Below, one piece after another: positions 34,823-42,876 of a stretch of 64,000 nucleotides of DNA. The translations under genes were made by a program, and so were the position numbers. The notes under the pieces were generated by a model. That model did no database searches, was not told where the DNA came from, and saw nothing but the letters and a program-made list of their open reading frames with translations. Source of the stretch: Candidatus Meridianibacter frigidus. Its GTDB lineage: Bacteria; Vulcanimicrobiota; Vulcanimicrobiia; Vulcanimicrobiales; Vulcanimicrobiaceae. The DNA lies in the NCBI GenBank assembly GCA_003243975.1, contig QHBJ01000040.1, positions 1-64,000 on the forward strand. Reading direction: 5' to 3'. The first letter of the stretch is position 1, and the number at the start of each line of letters is the position of its first letter.

Positions 34823-35540
34823 ACTGCTCCGGGTCCGCGCGGCTCGCACAGAGGTTGCGGTGCTCGCCTACGAACCGCGACGCGCGCGCGGCGTTTCGCT
34901 CGTCGCGGGGCACGGCTACTCGAGCTCCAAGCATAACCTGGATTTCCTCTGCGCTTTTCTGGCTTCGCACGGTTATGGCGTCTACAGTTTAGATTTTCCA
35001 GGTCACAAGTTGGGTGCCAGCGGGGGCCGTCTCGCACGCGAGGCGGATCTGGTGGACGCGATGTCGGCGGTGGTAGAGCATGCAATGCAGCACGGGGCCG
35101 GGCAACTCTACACTCTTGGCCACAGCATGGGTGCCTTGACCGCGTTGCGCGTGGCGGCACAAGACGAGCGAGTCGTCGGCGTGGTGTCGATTGCGACGGG
35201 CTACGGTCGCGCCGCAGCCATCGATTCCTTGAAGGGAAAGGTCACCGTGGATTTCCGTTCCTCGTATGTCGATGGATTGACCCTGCCCGATCTTATGGTA
35301 AACGCCGATCGCCTTCTGGACGAGGCGCTGGTTGGGCTGGCGGGAAAATCCGCGCTCTACGTGGCGGCCGACCACGACCTTATGGTGAGTCTAGCCAGCG
35401 CCAGAGAACTTTTCGAGCGCGCCCCGGAAGCGAAGCGCTTCGTGCAAATCCAAAGCGACCATACATCGGCGGCCGATCATGCGCGCGCCCCCGTGCTCGA
35501 GTGGTTGAACCAGCGGCACGCACGCGCGGAAGCATCGTGA
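34782..35540 (+). CDS. Alpha/beta hydrolase
   Basis: About 252 residues from GTG 34782; the true start is uncertain because no ribosome-binding site is clear. The nucleophile elbow is LYTLGHSMGALTALRVAA (GHSMG). The acid is likely in YVAADHDLMVS and the His in QIQSDHTSAADHARAPV. The oxyanion strand is VSLVAGHGYSSSKHNLDFL. The fold is a lipase/esterase or thioesterase type with no lid evident. It sits inside the Moco run between moaE and the moeB-like gene. Substrate unknown. Confidence 0.82.
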   Translation: MPILLRRAPILKVELLRVRAARTEVAVLAYEPRRARGVSLVAGHGYSSSKHNLDFLCAFLASHGYGVYSLDFPGHKLGASGGRLAREADLVDAMSAVVEHAMQHGAGQLYTLGHSMGALTALRVAAQDERVVGVVSIATGYGRAAAIDSLKGKVTVDFRSSYVDGLTLPDLMVNADRLLDEALVGLAGKSALYVAADHDLMVSLASARELFERAPEAKRFVQIQSDHTSAADHARAPVLEWLNQRHARAEAS

Positions 35541-36646
35541 GCGGCTTCCAAGGGTTGCGCCGGTACAGCCGGCATCTGCTCATTCCGGAAGTCGGAGTGC
35601 AGGGACAGCGCCGCCTCCAAGAAACGCGCGCGCTCTGCATCGGCGCCGGCGGACTGGGTGCGCCTGTTTTGAGCTACTTGGCGGCGGCGGGAGTCGGCCG
35701 CATTGGAATCATGGACGCGGACGTCGTCGACGAAACAAACTTGCAGAGGCAAGTTCTCTTTGCGACTTCCGACATCGGCCGCGTCAAGGTTGAAGTGGCT
35801 GCCGAACGCTTGCGGGCGATGAATCCATTGATTTCGGTGGATCCGATGGCTGTCGAGTTCGACGAGCGAAACGGTCGCGAGCTGGTGCGGCTGTATGACG
35901 TTATCCTGGACTGCACGGACCGCTTTGAATCACGCTATCTCATCAACGATGCATGCGTGCTAGAGCAGAAGCCCGACGTGTACAGCTCGATCTTTCGTTT
36001 CGACGGCCAGGTCAGCGTCTTCGGCTTCCAAGGCGGCCCGTGCTACCGCTGCCTCTTTCCGGAGGCGCCCCCCGCGCACAGCGTGCCGACCTGTGCCGAA
36101 GGTGGCGTGCTGGGCGTGCTGGCAGGCATGGTGGGAAGCTTTGCCGCGAACGAAGCCCTCAAGTTGCTACTGGGAATCGGCGAGCCGCTGGCGGCCCGCA
36201 TGCTCTTGGTCGACGCGAGCGTCGGTGCGACCCAAGAAGTCCGCTTTGCTCGCGATCCGCAGTGCGTGCTCTGCGGAGATTCCCCAAGCCTTACCGATCT
36301 GCGATTAGAGACCGTTTCGGATTTTGCGCCACGCGTCGATGTTGAAGAGATCGGCGCGGCCCAATTGGATCGCGCGCTCGCGCAAGCACGGCTGTTGGAC
36401 GTGCGCGAGCCGCACGAAGCGGTCCTTGGAACCGTCGAGGGCGCGATCGCCATCCCGGCATCGCAACTGGAGGCACGCATGCACGAATTGGATACGGCCG
36501 ACCGCTACATCGTCGCGTGTCGCGTAGGCGAGCGCTCGCGCTGGGCGGTCGCGCGTTTGCGGGATGCAGGATTTAAGAAGCTCGGACACTTGGAAGGCGG
36601 CCTGCTGGCGTACGCGGTCTACGACCACGCATTGGAGATCTTTTAA
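35537..36646 (+). CDS. moeB: MoeB/ThiF-type E1 adenylyltransferase with C-terminal rhodanese domain
   Basis: 369 residues from GTG 35537 (GTGA overlap). The nucleotide motif is ALCIGAGGLGAPVLSYLAAA, followed by IGIMDADVVDETNLQRQVLF. Two CxxC zinc pairs are visible, PCYRCLF and QCVLCGD. The catalytic Cys lies in VPTCAEGGVLG. A rhodanese domain (about residues 270-369) ends in YIVACRVGERSRWAVARL with the persulfide Cys. It activates MoaD by adenylation and, through the rhodanese, may sulfurate it. The fusion is common, so a role in thiamine or other sulfur carrier pathways cannot be excluded. Confidence 0.93.
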   Translation: MSGFQGLRRYSRHLLIPEVGVQGQRRLQETRALCIGAGGLGAPVLSYLAAAGVGRIGIMDADVVDETNLQRQVLFATSDIGRVKVEVAAERLRAMNPLISVDPMAVEFDERNGRELVRLYDVILDCTDRFESRYLINDACVLEQKPDVYSSIFRFDGQVSVFGFQGGPCYRCLFPEAPPAHSVPTCAEGGVLGVLAGMVGSFAANEALKLLLGIGEPLAARMLLVDASVGATQEVRFARDPQCVLCGDSPSLTDLRLETVSDFAPRVDVEEIGAAQLDRALAQARLLDVREPHEAVLGTVEGAIAIPASQLEARMHELDTADRYIVACRVGERSRWAVARLRDAGFKKLGHLEGGLLAYAVYDHALEIF

Positions 36647-37156
36647 ATGCAGGTGCTCCCCACAAAGTTTGCGCCCGTAAAGATTGTCGTTCCCGATGTT
36701 TTCAGCGACGAACGCGGATACTTTCAAGAGATCTACTCAGCTCGCCGTTACGCGCAGGCAGGGATCGACGCGCAGTTCGTTCAGGACAACGTTTCGTTTT
36801 CGCGCAAGGGCGTGTTGCGTGGGATGCACTACGATTGGCGGATTAGCAAACTCGTTCAGGTACTGCGCGGCCGCGTCTTCGACGTGTTCGTGAACATGGA
36901 CGAGTCGTCACCCACCTACAAGCAGTGGGATGCCGTCGAACTCTCCGCGGACAACCACCGGCAGGTGTTTCTGCCGCCGGGCTTTGCCCATGGATTCCTC
37001 ACTTTGAGCGATAAAGCGGTTGTCGCTTACAAGCAGACCGCGCACTACGATCCCGCACACGAGCGCGGGATCAGCTGGTGCGACCCCGCGGTTGGGATCG
37101 ACTGGCCGTTGCTGGGCTCGCGACCCATTCTTTCATCCAAAGATGCGTCGCTGTGA
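36647..37156 (+). CDS. rmlC: dTDP-4-dehydrorhamnose 3,5-epimerase
   Basis: 169 residues. The cupin landmarks are DERGYFQEIYSARRYAQAGI, FVQDNVSFSRKGVLRGMHYD with the catalytic His, LPPGFAHGFLTLSDKAVVAY, and GISWCDPAVGIDWPL. The usual QxKLVRV segment reads WRISKLVQVLRGRVFDVFV. It epimerises dTDP-4-keto-6-deoxyglucose for dTDP-rhamnose. Its partners rmlA and rmlB lie 10 kb away on the other strand; rmlD is not in the window. It begins immediately after the moeB stop. Confidence 0.94.
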   Translation: MQVLPTKFAPVKIVVPDVFSDERGYFQEIYSARRYAQAGIDAQFVQDNVSFSRKGVLRGMHYDWRISKLVQVLRGRVFDVFVNMDESSPTYKQWDAVELSADNHRQVFLPPGFAHGFLTLSDKAVVAYKQTAHYDPAHERGISWCDPAVGIDWPLLGSRPILSSKDASL

Positions 37157-38004
37157 TTTCCAAGCCGCTTGGCAGCGCTGTTGGTCCCGTTTCGGCGATC
37201 GGACAGGGAACCTGGGACTTGCCCGAACGCGGGGCGCGACGCGCCGAAGCGTCTCGCGCTCTCTTGCGCGGAATCGAGCTCGGCATGACGCATATCGATA
37301 CTGCGGAGATGTACGGCAACGGCGCGGTCGAGGAGATGCTCGGCGACGTACTGGCCACCGTCGAGCGTTCGCAGCTGTTTGTTACGACGAAAGTCTTGCC
37401 GAGCAACGCGACCTTCAAGGGCACGCTGGCTGCGTGCGAGCGTTCTCTTAAACGCCTGCGCATGGATCACGTCGATCTGTACCTACTGCACTGGCCCGGC
37501 GAGGTTCCCGTGACCGAAACCGTCGGCGCGCTCGAAAAACTCGTCGACGACGGTAAGACACGCTTCATCGGCGTCAGTAACTTCGATGCCGAAGAACTGG
37601 AAACTGCGCTGGGTGCTGCGACCAAACATCCTCTGGTCTGCAACCAAGTGCTCTACCACTTGCGGGAGCGTGGCATGGAGAAACGCGTCTTTCCAGTGTG
37701 CGCGCAGAACAACATCGCAGTGGTGGGATATACGCCGTTTGGCCGCGGCAAGTTTCCGGCCCCCTCGAGCACCGGTGGACGCCTTTTGATGGAGATCGCA
37801 CAGAAGCACGGGCGCACGGTGCGCCAAGTGATGCTAAACTTCTTGATTCACGAACCGTTGCTCTTTGCGATCCCGAAAGCTTCGAGCGTCGAACACGTGG
37901 AAGAGAACGCCGGGGGCGCGGGATGGGAGCTCGACCCCGATGACATCGAGCGCGTGAACGCAATCTTTCCGGTGCCGAGCGATGGACGACTCGCTACCCT
38001 CTAA
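37153..38004 (+). CDS. Aldo/keto reductase
   Basis: 283 residues from GTG 37153 (GTGA overlap with rmlC). The catalytic tetrad is visible: Asp and Tyr in HIDTAEMYGNGAVEEML, Lys in LFVTTKVLPSNATFKG, His in VDLYLLHWPGEVPV. RFIGVSNFDAEELETAL and NQVLYHLRERGMEKRVFPVC follow the family pattern. The NADP-binding tail AIPKASSVEHVEENAG is present. The substrate is unknown; its link to rmlC suggests a sugar or its precursor, but this is weak. Confidence 0.93.
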   Translation: MISKPLGSAVGPVSAIGQGTWDLPERGARRAEASRALLRGIELGMTHIDTAEMYGNGAVEEMLGDVLATVERSQLFVTTKVLPSNATFKGTLAACERSLKRLRMDHVDLYLLHWPGEVPVTETVGALEKLVDDGKTRFIGVSNFDAEELETALGAATKHPLVCNQVLYHLRERGMEKRVFPVCAQNNIAVVGYTPFGRGKFPAPSSTGGRLLMEIAQKHGRTVRQVMLNFLIHEPLLFAIPKASSVEHVEENAGGAGWELDPDDIERVNAIFPVPSDGRLATL

Positions 38005-39124
38005 GCTGCGCGCTCGCGCGCGCGAGCTCGGCGCGCTATCGGTGCGCATTTCAGGGGCAGAATCCGATCAGCACACACGCGCCCGTCTCTCACGCGCCTT
38101 CGCGCGCGGCGATTTCCAAACGTGGCACTACGACGAGCGGTATGCAGCCGCGGCTACCATCCCGCAGATGCTTCTTTCCAAGGCCCGCAGCATCGTATGC
38201 GTGGCGATGCCCTACGCGCTCGGCCCACCGCCTGCCCACCTGCCGCTGCGAGGCCGCGTTTCAAATTATGCTTGGGGCGCCGATTATCATAAAACCATGC
38301 GGCCGCTTCTAGGCGATCTGTCAAGGCTTATTGATGACTACGCGGGTGCGCCCGCGACTGCAATAGCGTGCGATACCGCGCCGGTTGCCGAGCGCGCGTT
38401 TGCAGCGCGCGCGGGATTGGGATGGGTTGGAAAGCACACGAACTTGATCCATCCCGATCTCGGCTCGTTCGTATTTCTCGGCGAGATCGTGACGTCGGTC
38501 GCTTTGCCGGCAGACGAACCCCTGAAGAAACATTGCGGGGACTGCACTCGCTGCGTGGATGCCTGTCCCACCGGTGCGTTGCGCGGCGACTACACCATTG
38601 ATGCTGTACGGTGCATTTCAGATCTTACCCAGCGCACGGATTCGATTCCGCGCGAACTGCGCGCGCTGGTGGGCGATTGGATTTGGGGGTGCGACATCTG
38701 CCAAACCGTGTGTCCGCCGACTATGCGGGCGCCGTTTACCGCGCAGCGGCAACTTCCGCCGCGAGCGCACGGAATCGACCTACACGAACTGCTGCGGCTG
38801 CGCAGCGGCACGTTCAAGCGAGAGTACCGTACCTCCGCGATGGGGTGGCGCGGCGCGGCGGTCTTGCGCCGCAACGCCGCCGTGGCTTTGGGGAATGCGC
38901 TCGACCGCGCCTCGGTGCCGGCTCTCTGCGGCTCGCTGCAAGACGATCCGCATCCCATGGTGCGCGAACACGCGGCTTGGGCCCTGGGGCGCATCGGCTC
39001 CCCCACTGCCTTGACATTCCTAAAGAAAAGATTAAAGGAAGAGTCTGATCACACCGTGTGCCGCGAGATCGCTCTGGGCCTGGAACCCTTCCTTCCCCTG
39101 CAGGCGTTAAGGGGTGTGGTATGA
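37982..39124 (+). CDS. queG: Epoxyqueuosine reductase
   Basis: 380 residues. The N-terminal cobalamin-binding part has VSNYAWGADYHKTMRPLLGD and AFAARAGLGWVGKHTNLIHP. Two [4Fe-4S] motifs are HCGDCTRCVDACPTGALRGD and WGCDICQTVCPPTM. HEAT-like repeats close the protein (NPALDRAS.. then HPMVREHAAWALGRIGSPTA). It makes queuosine from epoxyqueuosine in tRNA and needs B12, which fits the cobalamin adenosyltransferase at 63 kb. It overlaps the aldo/keto reductase gene by 23 bases. Confidence 0.96.
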   Translation: MDDSLPSKLRARARELGALSVRISGAESDQHTRARLSRAFARGDFQTWHYDERYAAAATIPQMLLSKARSIVCVAMPYALGPPPAHLPLRGRVSNYAWGADYHKTMRPLLGDLSRLIDDYAGAPATAIACDTAPVAERAFAARAGLGWVGKHTNLIHPDLGSFVFLGEIVTSVALPADEPLKKHCGDCTRCVDACPTGALRGDYTIDAVRCISDLTQRTDSIPRELRALVGDWIWGCDICQTVCPPTMRAPFTAQRQLPPRAHGIDLHELLRLRSGTFKREYRTSAMGWRGAAVLRRNAAVALGNALDRASVPALCGSLQDDPHPMVREHAAWALGRIGSPTALTFLKKRLKEESDHTVCREIALGLEPFLPLQALRGVV

Positions 39125-39750
39125 GAGAGTTTAGATTCGGAATAGTTTTGGCCGCCTTCGTGATCGCGCTGTGCGCGGGTTATCAAGGCAGAGCCGGCGA
39201 GGACATGCTCACGCGCATGAAGGCGCTCAATCCGCACCTCAAGTCTTACGAGGCGCAGATTCACGTTGACATCGCGCTGCATACGTTTCCCTACATCAGC
39301 CCAAGCTTAGACGGCACGTACTACCACAAAGAGCCAAGCAAAGACAAGATTGCTTTCGACACCGTTCCCGCGCTGGCGCGCCAGTTCAACAAGGTGTATC
39401 CGCGCATCGAAAGCCCGTCGCGCTGGAATAAGATCTTCGTCGTCACCAACATGGGAGACGACGGCACGTTAACAACCTTCAAATTGGTGCCGCGTGTGCG
39501 CGGACGCATCGACCATATTACCGCGAAGGTTGACGACAAGACGGCGACCATTCCACAGCTGACCTGGAACTATAATGACGGCGGCTACGCGCAAGTGAAC
39601 CAAGAGTTCGCGGTGGTGAACGGAAACTACGTCGTCAAAGCGGCGAAGGGCCACGTTGAAGTGCCGGCTTACAAGGCCGACATCAGCTCATCGTTCACTA
39701 ACTTCAAGTTGAACCCAAATCTGCCGGACAGCGTCTTCAAACAAAACTAA
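39121..39750 (+). CDS. LolA-like exported protein
   Basis: 209 residues from ATG 39121 (ATGA overlap with queG). A signal peptide (FRFGIVLAAFVIALCAGYQ) precedes a MLTRMKALNPHLKSYEAQIH start. The beta-barrel-like strands SLDGTYYHKEPSKDKIAFDT, RWNKIFVVTNMGDDGTLTTF and AKVDDKTATIPQLTWNYNDG follow. The order resembles LolA/outer-membrane lipoprotein-sorting-like proteins. It could be periplasmic lipoprotein chaperone-like, but the sequence is divergent. Confidence 0.6.
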   Translation: MREFRFGIVLAAFVIALCAGYQGRAGEDMLTRMKALNPHLKSYEAQIHVDIALHTFPYISPSLDGTYYHKEPSKDKIAFDTVPALARQFNKVYPRIESPSRWNKIFVVTNMGDDGTLTTFKLVPRVRGRIDHITAKVDDKTATIPQLTWNYNDGGYAQVNQEFAVVNGNYVVKAAKGHVEVPAYKADISSSFTNFKLNPNLPDSVFKQN

Positions 39751-39751
39751 C

Positions 39752-39844
39752 CCCTTCGACCACGCGCCTGCGGCGCTTCGCTCAGGATGACACACATGTA
39801 TGGCTGGCATTTGCCTCGTGTCACCCTAAGTTTGTCGAAGGGCG
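39752..39844. repeat. Dispersed palindromic repeat, copy 2
   Basis: The left arm reads CCCTTCGACC.. to CTCAGGATGACACAC (39752-39794). The right arm is GTGTCACCCTAAG..GTCGAAGGG (39818-39842). The ends are inverted, forming a long imperfect stem. The left arm also contains CGCCTGCGGCG. The core matches copy 1 at 23441-23504. It sits between the LolA-like gene and moaA, so it may attenuate readthrough into moaA. Confidence 0.7.
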
Positions 39845-39877
39845 GGGCGTTTTGCATGCGTCCCGAAAGGGGCGTGA

Positions 39878-40888
39878 ATGCAGACGCTCGATCTGACGCA
39901 CGAGCTCCTCGCGGACCAATTCAACCGGCCGATCACCTATCTGCGCGTATCGGTTACCGACAAGTGCAACCTGCGCTGCATCTACTGTATGCCCGAAGCG
40001 GGCTTGCCCTGGTTGCCGAAAGTGGACGTGCTCTCGTACGAAGAGATTACCGTGCTAGCGCGCGCAGCGGCATCCGCGGGCGTTCGCAGCGTTCGTATAT
40101 CGGGCGGCGAACCGCTCATCCGGCGCGACATCGCCAACCTCGTTGCCAACCTAAGGGCGATTCCGGAAATCGAGGACATCTCGCTCTCTACCAATGGCTT
40201 GCTGCTTGCCGAGCAGGCGGAGGCATTACGTGCGGCGGGCCTCGACCGCGTTAATGTGTCGCTGGATACGCTGCGCGAAGAGCGCTTCTTCGAGATCGCA
40301 CGGCGACCCGGCTTGGATCGGGTTCTGGCCGGAATCGACGCAGCTTCTGAGGCCGGTATCTCTCCGGTTAAAGTAAACTGCGTGGTCATGCGCGGGAGAA
40401 ACGACGACGAGCTGATGGATTTTGCGCGCCTGACCATGCAACGCGAGGTGTACGTGCGCTTCATCGAAGTCATGCCGGTTCACGAGAATCTTGGCATGCA
40501 AAGAGACGCGTACATCTCGGCGGACGAAATGCTCGAGCGCTTGCATGAGGTCGGCGATTTACAGCCGGCCGCCGGCCCCGCCGGCAATGGTCCAGCACGA
40601 TACTTCGCCTTTCCGGACGCGCGGGGGGCGGTCGGGGTGATCAGCCCCTTGTCGCACGATTACTGCGAGCGCTGCAACCGGGTGCGGCTGACGGCGGACG
40701 GGCGGCTTCGCCTGTGCCTCTTCGGAAACCAGCAATTGGACCTGCGCACGCCACTGCGTCGCGGAGCCTCCGAATCCGAGATCGTCGGCCTGCTGCGCTC
40801 GGCGATGAGCATAAAACCCGAACGCCACCACCTCAAACTCGGAGAGGCCGCCAGCCGCATGCGGGCGCTTTCCGAAATCGGCGGATAG
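39878..40888 (+). CDS. moaA: GTP 3',8-cyclase (MoaA)
   Basis: 336 residues. The radical-SAM motif is LRVSVTDKCNLRCIYCMPEA (CxxxCxxC), with the SAM GGEP in VRSVRISGGEPLIRRDIANL. The second cluster is DYCERCNRVRLTADGRLRLC. KPERHHLKLG lies near the end; the canonical C-terminal Gly-Gly is present as SEIGG. It starts Moco synthesis by converting GTP to 3',8-cyclo-GTP. GGGGCGTGA precedes ATG. Confidence 0.97.
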   Translation: MQTLDLTHELLADQFNRPITYLRVSVTDKCNLRCIYCMPEAGLPWLPKVDVLSYEEITVLARAAASAGVRSVRISGGEPLIRRDIANLVANLRAIPEIEDISLSTNGLLLAEQAEALRAAGLDRVNVSLDTLREERFFEIARRPGLDRVLAGIDAASEAGISPVKVNCVVMRGRNDDELMDFARLTMQREVYVRFIEVMPVHENLGMQRDAYISADEMLERLHEVGDLQPAAGPAGNGPARYFAFPDARGAVGVISPLSHDYCERCNRVRLTADGRLRLCLFGNQQLDLRTPLRRGASESEIVGLLRSAMSIKPERHHLKLGEAASRMRALSEIGG

Positions 40889-40938
40889 CGGTCACAGCGG
40901 GGCGAAGGCCCGCGTTAGCTGACAAAGGGGGCCGCACG

Positions 40939-41460
40939 ATGGACCAGGTCTACCTCGCCGTGGCCGACGCGCCGGTCGCACATGCGCGGATTGAGAGTTT
41001 GGTCAAGGAGCACCAGACCAAGCTTTCCCGTTACGTGCGCCGCATGGTCGGGGACCCCGATGTCGCGCTCGACATCGCCCAGGATGTGTTCTTTGCCGCG
41101 TATCGCACGCTGCAGCACGATCCGGAGCGCCCGCTGACGGCCGGCTGGCTCTACAAAACTGCGACGAACAACGCGATATCGTTCTTAAGGAGAAAGAAAA
41201 TCGTCCGCTTTACCCCCTTGGACCGCGACTGGGAAGTGCGCGGCCTGCGCATCGATGAGCGCAGTGCGGCCTCGATCGATTTGCAGAGCGCAATGCGGCG
41301 CCTGCCGGGCGAGCAAGCCGCGGCAATTATGCTTACCAGCTACGCCGGCTACACCTCTCAAGAAGCTGCTTCGGTATTGGGGACGACGGCCGATGCGGTG
41401 CGGCAGCGTGTGTGCCGCGCGATGCGTACCTTACGCGCTGTAATGATGGAGAACGCGTGA
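40939..41460 (+). CDS. ECF-family RNA polymerase sigma factor
   Basis: 173 residues. Region 2 is HQTKLSRYVRRMVGDPDVAL, DIAQDVFFAAYRTLQHD (region 2.2 is the core RNA polymerase contact). Region 4 is RLPGEQAAAIMLTSYAGYTS, then EAASVLGTTADAVRQRVCRA (helix-turn-helix). The size fits sigma-24/ECF. GGGG lies 9 bases before the ATG. It is directly coupled (GTGA) to an anti-sigma-like gene, as is typical of ECF pairs. Confidence 0.94.
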   Translation: MDQVYLAVADAPVAHARIESLVKEHQTKLSRYVRRMVGDPDVALDIAQDVFFAAYRTLQHDPERPLTAGWLYKTATNNAISFLRRKKIVRFTPLDRDWEVRGLRIDERSAASIDLQSAMRRLPGEQAAAIMLTSYAGYTSQEAASVLGTTADAVRQRVCRAMRTLRAVMMENA

Positions 41461-42503
41461 ACGGTAACCTACACGCCCGCGCGGAGGTTTTAGCCGGCGC
41501 GATCGCGCTCGGCGAAGCCACCGACGAGCAGCGTATCGAGTACCGCGCGCACATTGCCTCCTGTGAGGGCTGTTTGCAATCTCTTGGAGGCGAGCGCGAA
41601 CTGGAGCGCACGCACGCGTATGTTGGGCTTGCGCGCGAGGCGGAGGTATGGGAGCCCGACGTGCGCGCACCGTTGCTGGATCGCATGAATCATGCGCCGC
41701 GCAGAGTCTTGCGCTACGGCTTGGGCTTCTTGGGCGTGTGCTTGCTGATTTCGCTTATCGGCCATGTCGTCATCGGATCGGGAATGGCGCTCAATCAAAT
41801 CAAGCCGACGTTGGACGATCCACTGGTCATCAATTACGAAGGCAACCGGGTTGTCATCGAACGCCGCTCGGTACGCGATCGCAAGCCGGCGGTGGCTGCG
41901 CCAGCGCTGCCGCGGATGGTCGTGAGTAATACGGTGGTCGTTCTACCGCGCGCGCCGCAAAAGCCCGCGCCGAACGCTCCCGTTTCGATCCGGATCAAAC
42001 CGCAGCGCGCGCACGTTACCACCACCCGGCGCGAGCTGGCGATGACGGCACCTGCGCCCGTCGCCGCGGTTACCAATAGTGGGAAACCGGCAAGTAACAT
42101 TCCGATTTGGCGGCGCTCACCACGTGCTGCTCTGGCTGAGGCCACGGTTGGCCCGATCGCCGCCCACGCTGAAGCGATTCACAACACACTTACGGTCGCG
42201 CCGGCTTACGCGACGCGCGATGCCGAGCCGGAAGGTGGGGAAGCCGCCATTATGCCGCGTCCCAATCAGATAGCGTACTCCGAAGGCGCAGAGGGCACGA
42301 CGGCATTCGAAGTGCTGGTTGACGAGCAGGGGAACGCGGTCAAGTGCGTGATCACCAAATCCTCGGGGTGGCCCGTTTTGGATGACGCCGCCTGCGCCGC
42401 CGCCAAGCGCGTGCACTATCGCGCCAAGACGACGAACGGCCGGCCCGTGCAAGGCGTTTATCGCGACGCCTTTACCTTCCGCGCAGCCCAACCGCCCGAA
42501 TAG
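41457..42503 (+). CDS. Anti-sigma factor fused to a TonB C-terminal-like domain
   Basis: 348 residues from GTG 41457. An N-terminal zinc-binding anti-sigma motif H-x3-C-x2-C is seen (H32, C36, C39 in AHIASCEGC). A single transmembrane helix at about residues 80-105 follows (LRYGLGFLGVCLLISLIGHV). A proline/alanine-rich periplasmic linker leads to a TonB-like domain (FEVLVDEQGNAVKCVITKSS, DAACAAAKRVHYRAKTTNGR). Cytoplasmic sigma control is thus fused to an envelope-contact domain. The TonB-like part has no canonical energising membrane helix motif, so transport coupling is unlikely. Confidence 0.78.
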   Translation: MNGNLHARAEVLAGAIALGEATDEQRIEYRAHIASCEGCLQSLGGERELERTHAYVGLAREAEVWEPDVRAPLLDRMNHAPRRVLRYGLGFLGVCLLISLIGHVVIGSGMALNQIKPTLDDPLVINYEGNRVVIERRSVRDRKPAVAAPALPRMVVSNTVVVLPRAPQKPAPNAPVSIRIKPQRAHVTTTRRELAMTAPAPVAAVTNSGKPASNIPIWRRSPRAALAEATVGPIAAHAEAIHNTLTVAPAYATRDAEPEGGEAAIMPRPNQIAYSEGAEGTTAFEVLVDEQGNAVKCVITKSSGWPVLDDAACAAAKRVHYRAKTTNGRPVQGVYRDAFTFRAAQPPE

Positions 42504-42538
42504 GAGGGAAAGCTCCACCGCCCGCCCGATGTTCTGGC

Positions 42539-42871
42539 ATGGCTATTCGACTCGTCCTGTTGATTGTGTCGCTTGCCCTCGCGGGAACCGGCTGCGGAAA
42601 GAAAACGTCTGCCACGAGGCCGGCCGACGATAGCGGCGTCTCCACTTCACGCGGCGCGACGATCTTTGCGGCAAACTGTCAGACATGCCACGGCGCAAAC
42701 GGTGCCGGAGGAGGCATAGGCCCGTCCTTACGCAACGAGCGAGGACGCAAGAATCTAGCGCAAACGATTGCGTGGATCAAGAATCCGGAACCGCCGATGC
42801 CCAAGCTCTTTCCCGGTACGCTGAACGATAAAGACGTGTCCAACGTCGCCACATACGTGCAGTCCCTCTAA
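42539..42871 (+). CDS. Lipoprotein class I cytochrome c
   Basis: 110 residues with a lipobox-like signal (LIVSLALAGTGCGKK). The heme motif is FAANCQTCHGANGAGGGIGP (CQTCH). A distal Met ligand is plausible in PPMPKLFPGTLNDKDVSNVA. It is a small monoheme electron carrier anchored outside the cytoplasmic membrane. It lies between the anti-sigma gene and the photolyase gene. Confidence 0.9.
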   Translation: MAIRLVLLIVSLALAGTGCGKKTSATRPADDSGVSTSRGATIFAANCQTCHGANGAGGGIGPSLRNERGRKNLAQTIAWIKNPEPPMPKLFPGTLNDKDVSNVATYVQSL

Positions 42872-42876
42872 GTACT

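Noticed and set aside
33890-34849. 319-residue minus-strand reading frame
   Set aside because: It runs antisense to the 78-residue protein, moaD and moaE, whose overlapping starts and motifs are clear.
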